Source: Agapetus fuscipes (taxonomy: Eukaryota > Arthropoda > Insecta > Trichoptera > Glossosomatidae). Taken from it: a DNA stretch of 64,000 nt. Each line of letters begins with the position of its first letter. Position 1 is the first letter of the stretch. Below are positions 32,141 through 43,953 of the stretch, one piece after another. The notes below the pieces were generated by a model. The model saw only the letters and a program-made list of their open reading frames with translations, did not search any database and was not told the DNA's origin. The stretch is from the NCBI GenBank assembly GCA_951799405.1, contig OX637346.1, positions 10,005,215 through 10,069,214 of the forward strand. Reading direction: 5' to 3'. Both the position numbers and the translations under genes were made by a program.

Positions 32141-34439
32141 AAAAAATCATTTCATTCTAAAAAAATATGCTCTTGGTTAGATTGAAAATAACAGATTATG
32201 GCTTTGCCAAAGACTAGTACAAAATGTCCATCCTGCTTTACAGCAATTAAGTCTTGCTTGAGTTTTTTTAGCTTTCTTAAGCGATAGCCAAGCTCCTTTG
32301 TATGAGCCAAGCTACACACAAAAAGAGTGATCACATTATTCACCATCCTAATTTATAATGTATAATTTTCTATTTTTCCTCCTTCATATATAACATATTT
32401 GAGCCCACGTAAATGCTAGCTGAGAGCTCATAAATGTTTATTTTATAGGTCTTGTGTTGACCATTGTGCAAACATTGTCTTTTAATCATCATTTCTAATT
32501 CAAAGTTAAATTCCAGCGGTGACATCGTTTCGCTAAGTAACATAAGTCCAGTTAAGCGCTCGGGGTGCTTTGTTTGAAGACTGCTGGGTCTAGCAGGCTT
32601 TACGAAGTGTTTACGAAATTACACCTTAATATCTGATTTTCACAAGGCCTCATAAAGAAGTTTACAGCGTGGGCAAGGAAAAGGGAATCTTTGCTTTACG
32701 ACGCTTCAATGGCCAATAACATCCAAGGAGTGGCAGGCCGGAGTATCGGGACCGCAGAATGAGCGGTAGATCACCGCTTAATGGTATTACCATCAGCCTG
32801 GGAACCGCGAGAGCAGGGCAACCTCCTCGCCGTCTGGAGCAGACTGACTCGTAAAGTGTTACCGACCAACTGAAAAGATGCCTTTATATCTATGTATCTC
32901 TTCCTACTCATGAGCTCCTGGTATTTTTTTTTATCCATAATTTAATAAAATATACATCAGTGATAAAACAAAATTGAAGGGCTAAAATCGTATTTTTTAA
33001 TAGATTTTAAATGAAAAATAAATTTCCTGGAAGAAATGGAGGTACATATTGTATGGGATTTTTACTACATAGAAAAAAAAAGTCCTTTTATTCGTCCCAT
33101 TAAAAACACTAAAATTCAGAGAATTTATATTTGTGTAGATTAAATCTTTTGTAGTATAGAAAAAAGTCGATAATAAATAAAATGATTGAATAAAATAAAG
33201 CAAAAAATAATTGATTAAATCAGTAACCTCAAATAAAAATGTAATTTTTTTATTTGTATATAAAATGCTGCTGGTAAAAATTTATTTCAATGTGGCAATA
33301 AAATGTATTTTTTCACCAAAAATCAACAGATAAAAAAATGTTGAAAACATTCACCTTGGACAAAATGTAGTCCCAATGCGAAATAAAAAAAAAATCACAC
33401 CCAACGAAAAGGAAAAAAAAACAAACATAGCACACACCAAATATTATTCCTTTGTGTACCTTAAAACATAAACTGTACGTTTTAATTGAACCATAACGTT
33501 TTCGAGATAATGTATCAAAGTGAAAATACCCATTGCAAGCTTAGTTTTATTTTTCATATTTTTTTTGGTAAACGCTATGAATGCGTTTAACGTAAAGTTT
33601 TAAACTTGAGGTACTGAAAACAATCCGAAACTTCGGCAGGCACTCGTCCCTCTATCACCTAGCGGGGACAACTCTCGAAAAGATACTGGAGATATTAGCT
33701 TAGCAAATAAGGGTGGCGAGAACGATTTCACGCGAGGACGAACACTTGAAATCTGTGTAATCTGCTCCAACCGAACCGCCGGACTTGTCCGAAGAAAAGA
33801 TGCGAGATTTGCTTAGGATAGGTCCCAGTACCGAGAAAAAGGACCGGCCCGAACCTTGCTCGCAGACGGAAAAAGGAAAGGGCCAAGGCCGGAGGAGGGA
33901 AAATTCTTTATATTGCTTTTTTTATGGAGCCGAAGGGACGCAGCGTCTTAATAGAAGATTTATTTAATGCTCCCCCGAGTTGCTGGCGACATTTTTGTGG
34001 TCGATTGAATCAACAGTTGAACAGTTTATATCTTAATGTAACGGGTTCTCCCCGTGATGGGATACCCCGACTTATATCCGATGATCGTAATGCAAAATAG
34101 CTCACTCAAAGATTGCAGTTTAGATTTGTAGGAATATCCTGTAAAACATGCAAAGGACATAACTATGAACCAACGTAAATTGATAAAATTGAGACTGTTT
34201 TTAGAAAAACACAGAAAGGGATATTAATGTCAATAAATTCAAATTCTTTTCTTCTTCAATTTCCATGGCCCTACATCTTATATCTCTCCTTGGGCTCCAC
34301 TACTTGAGCCTCCTTACGTCATTGTCTTCGACCGCTATCATCCAGCTTGGCATTCGCAGAAGCCGCGGCGCATTCAAATTAGTTTAAAGGTTCCAATTTA
34401 TTTGAAAGGTTACTAATTACAACAGTATCATCAATATCG
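32141..34439. other. Unique DNA with two GC-richer blocks
   Basis: 32,480-32,880 and 33,620-34,010 are GC-richer and single-copy in the window; candidate regulatory DNA by composition only. 32,930-33,470 is extremely AT-rich. A family H fragment lies at about 33,560-33,640 (minus). Frames here (64, 68 and 60 codons) have no motifs. Confidence 0.35.
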
Positions 34440-34646
34440 TCGGTGTTATAGCCGCGGGGATCGAGACAGGTTATTTGGAACCGGATAACGCTGGTTCGAA
34501 TCCCGCGACGATAACTTCGACCCTGGTTCAACAGATGCCGTTGCATGCACACACTTTCTGCTTTCGCATGAAGACAACTGGCCAGGTAAAATAGGTTGGT
34601 GGATTGCATTCCTTTCCAAAAATCAAATTAAAAAAAAAAAAAAAAA
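34440..34646 (+). mobile_element. SINE D, full-length with poly-A tail
   Basis: Starts TCGGTGTTATAGCCGCGGGG. A Pol III B box-like GGTTCGAATCCC lies at 34,493-34,504; the body contains CCCTGGTTCAACAGATGCC, and it ends in about 17 A at 34,630-34,646. Nearly identical to 39,898-40,092. The head is tRNA-like but does not form a complete cloverleaf. Confidence 0.8.
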
Positions 34647-36380
34647 TTATATGCAATGCTTTTTTATACTTTTTATTATCCGTACTACATGACAAAAAGA
34701 CAGAATCCAAGCTGATATAAAATGATTTTATGTACATTATTAAACCAACATTATCATTTAAAATTTGTGGTATTTTGATTGATTAAACAACCCGACCAAG
34801 ATATTAATTGAAATTATCAATTTTGTACAAAACCGCATCCTCTGAAAAATTAAAAACATTATTCAATTTACTGGAATCATTTTTTTTGTGCGTGGGCCGT
34901 TTTAATTACAAATTTTTCATAAAACAAATTTGCAAGGTTCCGCCTTTCTACGCAAAGCGTACATAATAAATATTTATATAGCGTAAGAAAGATATTTTTT
35001 TATTAAATTTACACAAATTTTGGGCATTTTTAATTATCACATACCCATCAGTCCGGAGGCTTTGTGCAAAGTTTGCGATGCCAGGGTGACGCATGCAAAA
35101 AAAAACGCCTCTTCTGGGAAAGGGATGAAATGAAAAAAAAAGGTTTTCCCGCAAAAATTGGTGTTTTTTTTTCATTGCTATAATATTTTTAAAACACAAT
35201 AAAATGTATTTTTTTAAGTAATATTTAATTAAGAAAGAAGAAAATAACAATTCAATGCAATCTCTTAATCCATAGATAATAAAATAATTGTAAAGGCTGA
35301 AAAAGGAAAGATCCTTTTTTTTTCAAACTTTTCAAATCACCTTTATGATGGAAAGTGTGCATATAACAGTATTTATTACACAATAAAAAATGTCTACAAA
35401 TCGTTGAACAGCTTGTTGTTATTTCACTCATTGATTTTATTTATTTTCTCTACAACATATCACTGATTTTTTCGTTCTATTTCTACAGGTATTTCTTCAT
35501 AGAAATGTAGTTTGTATGTACATGTACACCATCCGTTGAACACTAAAGTAAATATTTGAAAATGGCGATGAATTACCGCCGTAATATCCAAACGAAAAAC
35601 GTAAACGGTACCTAGGCAATGCTTATCTCTTTTTTATAGCATGGCAGCACTTTTAAAAGGGCCTTTCGTTCAGATTGTTACATGAAATATTCAGCTTGAA
35701 AAGTCTGGATTGGCATGAAGCCGGACGCCGGCTTGGCTTGGCAAATAAACAAAAAAAACGATCCATAGATTTCAGGCTGTTTGCTTTGGTATTAAACTGA
35801 ATTCGCTATGCATATAAGATTCTCAAATGAAGCCGCGCTTTTATGGACGCAAAAATGTTCAATATTAATTTTGAAATAACCGCAAACATTCATTTTTAGT
35901 TTTGTATTTTTCAAATGAGCTTTCAGAAAGAAATAATGTTGATTTTGTATTAGCTTTAAATGACCTATTCATATTCAACTTGTATTTATTTGGCCAACCT
36001 CTTTTAATTTGTATGAACAAATAACCTCTGAAGATGGACGGATAAAGACCGATAGCGCTTATGCTATTCTCGGCAACTCAAAAAAGGTGAAAATAGAGGT
36101 TTGTGTTCGACTTAAAGTTATTTTTAATTAAATATTAAATTAAATTTTAAAAAACCTAGCCGTTAGTAAAAATGTTGAAACTCGTAGAAAAGCTATTTTC
36201 TATGCTTGCAATAACTTCAGTAAAAAATGTCAATTTAATGTAGGTTGAAGCTTACTTAAGACAATGTACAGGGAGTCTATAAGAAATGAGAAAAACTATA
36301 GTGAAAAATGATTTTTTTCATAGATTATAGAGACATTTGCTTTGTAATCTTTCATCTCAGAAGATTAAAAATAAAACGCC
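34647..36380. other. AT-rich unique DNA
   Basis: No gene seen. The 100-codon minus frame at 34,948-35,250 has no recognised domain. GC-richer patch at 35,580-35,760. Confidence 0.4.
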
Positions 36381-36492
36381 TTTTGTTTAAGATTACTTTG
36401 AGTATATTATATCCCACCAACTGATGATGAAAACTGTTTGTTTGCAAAAGCTGTCGTTTGACAAAATATACTCAAAGTATTCTTAAACAAAA
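36381..36492 (+). mobile_element. Decayed hammerhead foldback relic
   Basis: Inverted ends TTTGTTTAAGATTACTTTGAG and its near-complement (36,465-36,491) enclose CTGATGATGAAAACTG ... GTTTGCAAAAGCTGTCG. CTGATGA and a GAAAAC/GTTTGC stem II remain, with an AGCT palindrome, but the invariant GAA has become AAA. Probably inactive. Confidence 0.55.
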
Positions 36493-37224
36493 TTTGTTTT
36501 TCTTATGGAAAATTATTTGTACAATGAGATGATTGGTATCAAAATATAACACTGTTTAATACTTTAAACTTTTTTTTATTCAACAAAAACTATAAGCGTG
36601 TAATACCTTCATTTTTCAAACATAAAATACTTATTCTATTTAATAAAAAAAAATACAAAACAACCTCAGTGAAAATAACACCTGTTAGCTTGTACGTAAA
36701 AAGGTAAACTATACCATACTTATGCAGGTAGAATGAATCTGAAAAAAAAAACATTTTTTTTTATCACTCAGCAAAGTTGGCGAGATTCGTCGGCTCCTCG
36801 GCGCGGATAAATCTTGTTCTGCCGAGAGTGTTACATTACTTTTTCATTTCGTTGCTTTATGTGTAGCACTATGGCAGGGCCACCTTGATGGCGCATCCAG
36901 GAGATAACCAAAGTTGCGACTCGCGGAGGGAAAAACAAGGAATTCTCGCATTTCGCCAAAAAGGGCAATCGGCCGGGTAGTTGCGCCGTTTATTGGGACG
37001 TTTGCTCGCCAAGATTTAAGCAAGTAATCTACATGGTGTTTTTCTTTAGTTGCGAAGGTGCTAAATTAAAAATATAAGATTATTTTTTGTTTAATTTTGT
37101 CGAGTTCCTTGATTAACATATATCTTTGAATCTCAAAATAAAACTAGCGCGTGCAGCTGAGAATGATATTTGTTATTTAACATAACACATTTTTTAACCA
37201 TACAAAAAAACGCAACTAAGCTAC
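36493..37224. other. Unique DNA with GC-richer block
   Basis: 36,770-37,030 is GC-richer (GGCTCCTCGGCGCGG, GGCCGGGTAGTTGCGCCG). Nothing coding. Confidence 0.35.
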
Positions 37225-37345
37225 ACATATAGTGTAACCTGCGCTATCCCCGAAGGAGTCGCATGTGGCGTTTCGGGACCTATTTATTTTTACAGGTAAG
37301 GGGGGCCGGCCTCACACCAACCACTTTCAGTTGAAGTGGGGGTGC
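37225..37345 (-). repeat. SINE B 3' part, partial copy
   Basis: TATTTATTTTTACAGGTAAGG, CCGGCCTCACACCAACCAC and CAGTTGAAGTGGGGG match 37,858-37,920 in the full SINE B copy. Confidence 0.6.
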
Positions 37346-37427
37346 AAAATGTTTGCATACAAAATGTTTTATATTCCTATGTATAGATAATCTTTCAAAA
37401 AACTAATTATTCATATTATGAACTCAT

Positions 37428-37516
37428 TGACTTAAAAGTTGGTATGATGTTGACCGCCAATACTGTAAAACAAGTTCACTTTTCCAATGTCACCCCTATT
37501 TTTCAGAAATGTTGGC
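37428..37516 (+). repeat. Family A repeat, 5' third
   Basis: TTGACTTAAAAGTTGGTATG, GACCGCCAATACTG and TTCCAATGTCACCCCTATTT. It stops where the next foldback element begins, and no resumption is seen after it. Confidence 0.75.
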
Positions 37517-37519
37517 TCT

Positions 37520-37765
37520 GTACCCTTAGTACGAGTTGCAAAACTTGAGTAGGTAATGTAAAGTTTACGGCAATTATTAAAGAGTGATTTCCCCCAAAAT
37601 CTGTCGTTTTTGTTTGTTTGAACTTGATTTTCTTCATCACTGTAACTCTTTTGCCAAGACCATAAAGTGTAAGAAACAAAAACGGCAGATTTTGGGAGAA
37701 ATAACGCTTTAATATTTTCCGTACACTTTATTTTTCTCAAGTTTTGCAACTCGTACTAAGGGTAC
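37520..37765. mobile_element. Foldback/MITE with ~95-bp inverted arms
   Basis: Left GTACCCTTAGTACGAGTTGC pairs with the right-end complement at 37,746-37,765. The inner arms AAAATCTGTCGTTTTTGTTT and AACAAAAACGGCAGATTTTG also pair. 246 bp in all; the middle spacer is about 60 bp. No target duplication identified. The 105-codon minus frame inside is a by-product. It inserted at or near a family A copy. Confidence 0.7.
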
Positions 37766-37784
37766 TGTTCACAAATAAAGAAAG

Positions 37785-38097
37785 AACGCAATATGGCTAC
37801 GCATATTGTGTCACTCTCCTTGCCATGTTGTCTCCAAATGGAGCATGGAATGAAACTTATTTATTTTTATAGGTAAGAGGGCTGGTATTACGCTAACCAC
37901 TTCAGTCGAAGTGGGGGGCAACCAGCTCTCGAGGGGGCTGGTATTCATTTCTTGTGAGAAAACCTCCCAAGTATTTTATTTTGGGTTTGAAATAAACACC
38001 GAAACGGGAAATCATTTCTGACATCCTCGTTGGTATTCAAACCCGAGCTCTAGCCATGGAATGCAAACACTCAACCAACTGAGCTATTGACCGGACT
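37785..38097 (-). mobile_element. SINE B, full-length minus copy
   Basis: The tRNA-like head at the right end has minus-strand A box TAGCTCAGTTGG (38,075-38,086) and B box GGTTTGAATACC (38,033-38,044). The body includes TTTGAAATAAACACCGAAAC and an internal CTGGTATT duplication. A second copy spans 60,000-60,490 and is split by a hammerhead element. Confidence 0.7.
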
Positions 38098-38498
38098 GTT
38101 AAACTCTTGAACGTGTAAAATTCTTGAAAAATGAGAGTTTTTATTGCAAGTATACACCAGAAGTGGGCCTACTGGATGGTATGAACCAAGTTTAAAATAA
38201 ACAAATTGGTTACAGGAAGCTCTCCTGGCCATTCGGGGTCGCTAGAGGTCTTTCGGGTTATGTCACTGAATATACAAACATCATTAGGTGCACAGCAAAG
38301 TGCGGTAAACAATGCAGCCTTATTAAATCATCAATTATTTTAATGGTGCTTTTAATGGCAAAGAAAAAACAGAATTTCAACTCTGAAGAAAAATTAAAAA
38401 CAAATAAAATTAAAGGTGTAAATCTCTCTGGAATATTCAAAGGGTGTGTACTGTGTACTTTTAAGAAAATTGAAAAATCATAAATGAAGACATAAATG
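38098..38498. other. Unique DNA
   Basis: Nothing recognised; the 86-codon minus frame has no motif. Confidence 0.35.
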
Positions 38499-38605
38499 AT
38501 TGCTAACACATGCGGCATGTGTAAGCGAAATTATACATGTCTTCGTGTGAGAATGTGTTTAATATGATCTTAAATGATTTATATCTTTGCAGCTTAGATT
38601 AAATG
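38499..38605 (+). repeat. Family A repeat, 3' half
   Basis: CACATGCGGCATGTGTAAGC, AATTATACATGTCTTCGTG and TCTTTGCAGCTTAGATTAAA. 5' truncated. Confidence 0.78.
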
Positions 38606-39777
38606 AAAACAAAATACTAAAAATTTTAACCTTTAAAAGTTTGTTTTTGAATTTGTAATAACAATTAATTTCACTAAAATATAAACTTATAGGTATATAC
38701 AGAACGCTTGTTTGAAAGCTCAGCACAAAAACGTTAGATTGGCAAGAAAAAATCCAAATGAAGGAATCTCCATTTCAATTGCCTATTTTGATTTGAGGCT
38801 CTGTAAATAATCAAAAAAAGAGAGAACAGATTAAGTTTACGTTTGGCAAATTCCACAAAAAAAATAATTGCGAGTTTACTTTTTCCCCGACCTAATTAAG
38901 AGTCTAACAAGCCATGAAAAAAATTACAAATTGTATATTTACTCAGGCTAATTAAGCAAAAATTGGCATTAAAATCAAGTAGCTTCCCGATATCTGCTCA
39001 TCAAAGCAAAGTCTCTAAGTAGCTCACTTCAAAAAGAGATGGATATAAGAAAAAATGTTTTTTTTTGGTCCGACTTGAGGTATAATTAAAAATTCATACC
39101 GTGTTGTGGCCAGATGAAAAAAAAATCTTGGCAAAAAGATTTTTGAGGTCTGGACGGAAATACTTCAAAATTTAGCACTCAAAAAGATATCCCCTTGTTC
39201 TCGTTTAAATCGCTTTCCCTTTGACTTGTAAAAACATCAAAGTATACAGTGGACGACGTGCTTTTTTTTTTGTAACAACTATTCCAAGAAATCCGGGTCT
39301 GAGGAAGAAAAAAATATTATTTCATTACGTGAAAAAAGAGAAACGAGGATTATAGAAAGTAGGATGTTTTGTATATACTTGGGTACGCGTATTTATTTCA
39401 TAAAATATATTCCCATTTTCTGGAGGGCTTTTCTTCCTTTTGAAATGACCTGGCCATTAAAAATATTAAGCCATATTTTTAAGGCTATTGATTTTGTCTA
39501 AAGAAAATGACAGGTATTACGAACATCTAAAGAATATGTATGTAAATGTATATTATATACCTACTATTTATGTAGGTAATGATGGATCTATTGTAATATA
39601 ACAGGGCAAAGTTTATCTGGGAATCATTTCAGTATACTCATATCTAAAAAAAATCTGAAAATATTTTAGCACCAAAAGAGAAAAAAAATACGCGAAGAAT
39701 AGACGCGACTCAAATATTCCCTTTCTTTTATTCTTTCAAAATTTTAATTAAAGAAAAAACAAGGCCAACAATAACTG
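38606..39777. other. AT-rich unique DNA
   Basis: No gene, RNA or repeat recognised. Confidence 0.4.
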
Positions 39778-39897
39778 ATCGGTCCACAGTCTAGAAGTTA
39801 GCGCTTCAGACTCCTAAAAGAAAGTTTTTTAAGCTCAAATCCCGTCGGAGCACAAAGATATAAAATCTCTGTTTTCAAATTATAAAAAAATTAAGTC
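39778..39897 (+). mobile_element. SINE C, 5' part (split by SINE D)
   Basis: GATCGGTCCACAGTCTAGAAG, TTAGCGCTTCAGACTCC, then CAAATCCCGTCGGAGCAC: A-box and B-box-like parts of the SINE C head. The element continues at 40,093 after a SINE D insertion. Confidence 0.7.
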
Positions 39898-40092
39898 GGT
39901 GTTATGGCCGCGGGGATCAAGTCAGGTTATTTGGATCCGGATAACGTTGGTTCGAATCCCGCGACGATAGCTTCGACCCTGGTTCAACAGATGCCGTTGC
40001 ATGCACACAAGCTTCTGCTTTCACATGAAGACAACTGGCCAGGCAAAATAGGTTGGTGGATTGCATTCCTTTCCACAAATCAATGGGTTAAA
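39898..40092 (+). mobile_element. SINE D inserted into SINE C
   Basis: Near-identical to 34,440-34,646 (B box at 39,949-39,960). It ends in GGGTTAAAAAAATT; the AAAAAAATT word is also present just before the SINE D start (39,885-39,893), a likely target duplication. The 87-codon frame through it is not a gene. Confidence 0.8.
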
Positions 40093-40268
40093 AAAATTGT
40101 ACACTTTAACCAAAGACCCGTGACTACAGGTCCATCAAGCCAAACAGCAACAGCTGGGCCTTGTTAAAAAATTGGCGCTTTTTATTGTTACAACCAAGCT
40201 CGCAGAGGGCTCTTGAAGTGGTATTTGCACAAAAACACCGCTCAACAAATAAATCATCCATAAATTAT
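40093..40268 (+). mobile_element. SINE C, 3' part (resumed)
   Basis: CCAAAGACCCGTGACTACAGG, GAGGGCTCTTGAAGTGG and AATAAATCATCCATAAATTA are the complement of the body and tail seen at 17.58-17.75 kb. It ends in TTATTATTAT. Confidence 0.72.
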
Positions 40269-40660
40269 TATTATTATCAATAATAATAAAACCCGGGGTA
40301 AAATCATTCTAATTATTTTTAATAAGGTGAAAAAAAATAATAAGATTGTTACAAAGCCTGCTTAAATGTAGGTACTTACATATATCATTACTACGAGTAT
40401 GATGAGTATTCTTTACTTTCTTTGTAAAAAAATCATGAAGACTTTCTGAAGCTTTTTAAATTTAAATGAGTATTTTATTGAAAGTTCTTAATTAAATTAA
40501 GGATATCTGCGTTTCATTTCCAAGAAATCTGCCTTTGGGGTAGCTCATCGTCCCATTAGTGCGTGTTTGTCTTATGTCCATCAGAGCTAACTTCACATCA
40601 GCAATGTTTTGAAATGGATTTTTAAAAATATTGAAAAGAATTTTCACATTATCACGGTTT
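40269..40660. other. AT-rich unique DNA
   Basis: Nothing recognised. Confidence 0.35.
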
Positions 40661-41080
40661 TTTCCTTAGCTGAGATTGTGTAGAATGTGTTTGTTGAGAA
40701 AATTTCATTTATAGGTCTTTTGAACAAATGGTAGATAAGCCAAACAAGTACTGGAGGAACCATTAGTAATTCTGGTTGCCAGGTCAGAACGCAGTATATA
40801 TTAAATGTGCTTTTTACGAATAAAACAATATTGTGTAAAATTAACCATTAAATGAAAACAAATATAAATAAAACGTATATGTACCTTCACTAGCATTCAT
40901 AAAATATGAAAAATATAATTGAATTTGATTTTAAAATTATTTAAACGAAAAAATTAAAACAACACTCACATATTCGTGTTTAATTTTTTTTCCTTAGCTC
41001 AGATTGTTTAGATTGTAATGAACTTCATTGAAAGGTCATCTTTGAATCAGATGAGAGATAAGCCAAACAAGCTCAGGGGG
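40661..41080 (+). repeat. Family F, two direct copies
   Basis: CCTTAGCTGAGATTGTGTAG ... GATAAGCCAAACAAG at 40,665-40,750 recurs as CCTTAGCTCAGATTGTTTAG ... GATAAGCCAAACAAG at 40,992-41,070, spaced about 325 bp. The part AGGTCAGAACGCAGTATA ... CATTCATAAAATA (40,782-40,905) recurs at 61,795-61,915. Class unknown. Confidence 0.55.
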
Positions 41081-41340
41081 GACGTCATGGAGGCCCAGGT
41101 TAAGGCGGGTGGCAGTAACTATTCCACCCCCTCCCAACAAATGGCCGGCCGTTCCCACCTCATCATTAACTTAACACAAAATACGCCGTAAAATAGAATT
41201 TACGACGCATCTTCGATGAATTTGTAAAAGGGGCGGAAATAATAGTTAGCCGTAACTTAATGATGGAGGGCTGTTTATTTGTTTTTCTTTTTTCTTTCCG
41301 CAATAAAATAAGTCAGAAATAGATTAAGTGATTATATAAA
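41081..41340. other. GC-richer unique block
   Basis: GGGGACGTCATGGAGGCCC and CCACCCCCTCCC; no coding motif. A candidate regulatory block by composition only. Confidence 0.3.
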
Positions 41341-41540
41341 ACAAATTGTTACGAATACATAGTTGTGTGTATAATTGTCTGTGTTAGTATCTGTATAAGT
41401 CTCTCTAGAAAAAATAGATGTTAAGTTTTTATAAGACCTTGTATCTGTTCGAGATTGCTTGACTGTTAGGTAGAATGCTCTGGCAAAATCTAGCAACAAG
41501 CTATTCTCCATGTTTCGAGAATAATATTTATTCTTACCAT
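41341..41540 (+). repeat. Family G dispersed repeat, plus copy
   Basis: Aligns along its full length with the complement of 19,262-19,470 (see shared words there). Confidence 0.65.
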
Positions 41541-42337
41541 AAAAAAGGACCAAAACTCACTGTAACTTCAGAAATCAACTGACCGTTGTATTGCGTAGAA
41601 TATCCAAAAAATGATATAAATTTTATTGTAATCTTTTATAGTAGGTCTATGGTCAATTTAGGTCTTTTGTAAATGGTAAAATTAAAAATATATTTTTAAT
41701 CCGTATTTTTTTCTTATGAATGACTGAATAAATAACAAAACCCACAAATTGATTCGAGTGGAGAAGATCCATCAGTCACTTGTGTGTTTCTGAAGGAGCA
41801 GTACCGCAAGTTATATTTACTTTACTTAAAATGTATGTAAACTTAAATAGCGCTTCTAGTGATCGTTTCATTAATCATACTTTTTTTGGTGAACACTGCG
41901 TTTAAGTTTAGGCGTAAAGTGTTGTACTTGAGATATGGGAGGTAAGGATGAAGAAGGGAAGGACAGAGTACACTCGGATAACTGAGACAAAGCAGGGACG
42001 TGCCTCGGACATTATTTAGGAAGGCAACTCCAGCCGGAGCCAACAAATCCTACTTCAGATGTTGACATGTCTATTTCCTCTCCGGCAAAGAAGTTGCGCG
42101 GGACATTAAATAAACTTGGTAACGCACATCCTGAACCGTAACGAAAAGAGCAGCGTCATTAGTCTCTTTGGTTTTTATATTCTAGAAATATGATTGCGTC
42201 GAAAAATAGGCACACTTCTGACCTAGAGTTCATTATTTTGTGGTGCAGTTATTTTTAAATTCACGCTTTCTGCCAACTGTATGAGCGTCTATGACACATA
42301 CAAACGGAACGCGAACGAATAGGGCTTGAGTATCTAT
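41541..42337. other. Unique DNA with family H fragment
   Basis: 41,872-41,960 (minus) holds family H words (TTTGGTGAACACTGCGTTTA, GTACTTGAG). Otherwise nothing recognised. Confidence 0.35.
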
Positions 42338-42580
42338 AATCTATAATCTAAGTTGCAAGGATATATTCATTTAAAGCTCTCAGATGTATGCCCACAAACC
42401 AACACGTGTAGTTCGCGCTTACAAATGCTGAATGTGTACTTACAAATAAAATCCAAACCTCACATGAACATAAGCCCCAAAACTTTTGCCGACCTTTCCC
42501 GTAACAGGTGTGACATTGGCAAAGTGAACCATTTTTTACAGTATGGGTGGTCAGCCTCATACCAACCTATAAGTCAAGGA
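42338..42580 (-). repeat. Family A repeat, full-length minus copy
   Basis: From TCTATAATCTATAATCTAAG to CCTATAAGTCAAGG. It is the GATTATA-tail subfamily, close to the copies at 3,192, 48,866 and 61,101 (shared GTTGGTTTGTGGGC). The 5' flank further right shares AAAGCTACAGAAAAA with the 12.07-kb copy. Confidence 0.88.
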
Positions 42581-43105
42581 GTATCATGGAGAATATTAGG
42601 TAATATGCAATGGTATATGCCTTTGCGTCAACAAACGGAATTCAATCAAATAAAAATACTCATCCGAGAATAACAAAGCTACAGAAAAATATTTCCACAA
42701 ATATTTTTTTCTGGATTACCGAATTTACAAGAATTCAGCTACACAATTTCATTCAAGCTGTAAAGGTCAAAATAAAAAAAATCAATCAAAAAGCAAACGC
42801 ATTCTTTGAAACGGTAAAAAAAAGCGGATAATGATATTAGTACATTACGTGACTTCTCCAAAAATTGACGTCGAATTTGTCTGCTATTTTAGCAAATTCA
42901 TTCGATTGGAACAATCCCTTTCCGGCGTCCCTTGTGATTTCCTTATAAGCGGCGTCTCCCCGACTTTCATTTGTGTCACGATCTCTTTTTTTTCTTCTTG
43001 TCCTTCTCCCCCTCAACTTTTTCCCAGTCCCCTGATTGGAAGCCCTCCACCCCCCCTTCCGCTTCGACCCCCCATCAGGGCCACATCCATCTTCCATCTT
43101 CCCCG
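42581..43105. other. Unique DNA, C-rich at right
   Basis: 42,995-43,110 is pyrimidine/C-rich (CCACCCCCCCTTCC). The 138-codon plus and 130-codon minus frames extend into the foldback minisatellite and are low-complexity artefacts. Confidence 0.4.
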
Positions 43106-43115
43106 CGGGGAATGC
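43106..43115 (+). repeat. Target-site duplication, left (CGGGGAATGC)
   Basis: 10-bp direct repeat of 43,954-43,963 flanking the foldback element; the true duplication may be 9 bp. Confidence 0.7.
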
Positions 43116-43121
43116 GGTCCC

Positions 43122-43350
43122 ATTGTAGAACGACACAGTGACATAACGACACACAGCAAAACGAAACATGAGATAACGACACATGATAGAACGACACATG
43201 GCAGAACTACACATGACAGAACGACACATGATAGAACTTCACAATGACAGTTCATCACATGACAAAACATCACAATTACAAAACGACACATGACAGAACA
43301 ACACATGACAGAACATCACAATGACTGTTCATCTCATAACAAAACATCAC
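43122..43350 (+). repeat. Minisatellite, left arm (15-16-bp units)
   Basis: Tandem CATGACAGAACGACA-type units, some with a CAATGACAGTTCATCA variant. Reading frames through it give THDRT-like repeats, which are artefacts. Confidence 0.85.
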
Positions 43351-43365
43351 TGGTTAGATACTTTT

Positions 43366-43526
43366 GATGTTTTGTCCATATGTTATTTTTTTAAAGCGAT
43401 GTATTTTTTATGTTGTTTTGTCTTAGTGATGTTTTGTCATATAATGTTCTGTCATTGTGATGTTCTGTCATGTGTTGTTCTGTCATGTGTCGATCTGTCA
43501 TGTCTCGTTCTGTCATGTGGCGTTAA
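43366..43526 (-). repeat. Minisatellite, right arm, inner part
   Basis: The same units in reverse (TGTCGTTCTGTCATG type). Confidence 0.85.
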
Positions 43527-43768
43527 TAATAATATTAGGATGATATATTTCTTGAAGCGCAAATTCTGAAGCAAGACCCAGTTGCTGTAAGGCTGGATGG
43601 GCCTTTAGTAACCGGTCTTTGGTAAAGATTTATGAATTTTACACCCAGGGAAGAGTATATTTGAAAATATCAATGGTATATTTTTTGTGCTCCACTAGGA
43701 TTCGAACCCCCAACCTTCCATTAACGAGTCAGAACCGTTACCATTCGACTACGGACCGGTCTTAACTT
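43527..43768 (-). mobile_element. SINE C inserted in the foldback element
   Basis: AATAATAATATTAGGATGAT tail at the left; tRNA-like head at the right with B box complement GGATTCGAACCCCC (about 43,696-43,712) and GACTACGGACCGGTC. The best B box among the SINE C copies. It separates the two parts of the foldback right arm. Confidence 0.78.
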
Positions 43769-43879
43769 TGATAGATCTCATTTAAGTTGAAGTAACAGCA
43801 ATGAGTTGTAAAGAACCAAAGCAGAGATTTCTTTTAAATGCAGTGAATATCAAAAAACATTACTTTTTCAGTGTTTCCA

Positions 43880-43953
43880 TCTATCATGTGGCGTTCTGTC
43901 ATGTGTCTTTATGTCATGTGTCGTTTTGCCACTGTGCCGTTTTAACTTGTCAC
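43880..43953 (-). repeat. Minisatellite, right arm, outer part
   Basis: ATCATGTGGCGTTCTGTCATG and GTCATGTGTCGTTTTGCC, ending in the terminus CGTTTTAACTTGTCACC. Confidence 0.8.

Larger units (their letters stand above)
43116..43953. mobile_element. Foldback (FB)-type element with minisatellite inverted repeats
   Basis: The left arm 43,116-43,350 is an array of about 14 units of 15-16 bp (consensus CATGACAGAACGACA). The right arm, 43,366-43,526 and 43,880-43,953, is the same minisatellite in reverse. The termini GGTCCCATTGTAGAACGAC and complement GGTGACAAGTTAAAACGGC match as imperfect TIRs, both followed by CACAGTG. Long inverted repeats built of tandem subrepeats define FB elements. Flanked by a 10-bp direct repeat. 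The right arm is interrupted by SINE C. No transposase. Confidence 0.78.

Noticed and set aside
42831..43247. 138-codon plus frame and the overlapping minus frames ending in THDRT-like repeats
   Set aside because: The repeats are translations of the foldback minisatellite; both strands are open because the unit lacks stops.
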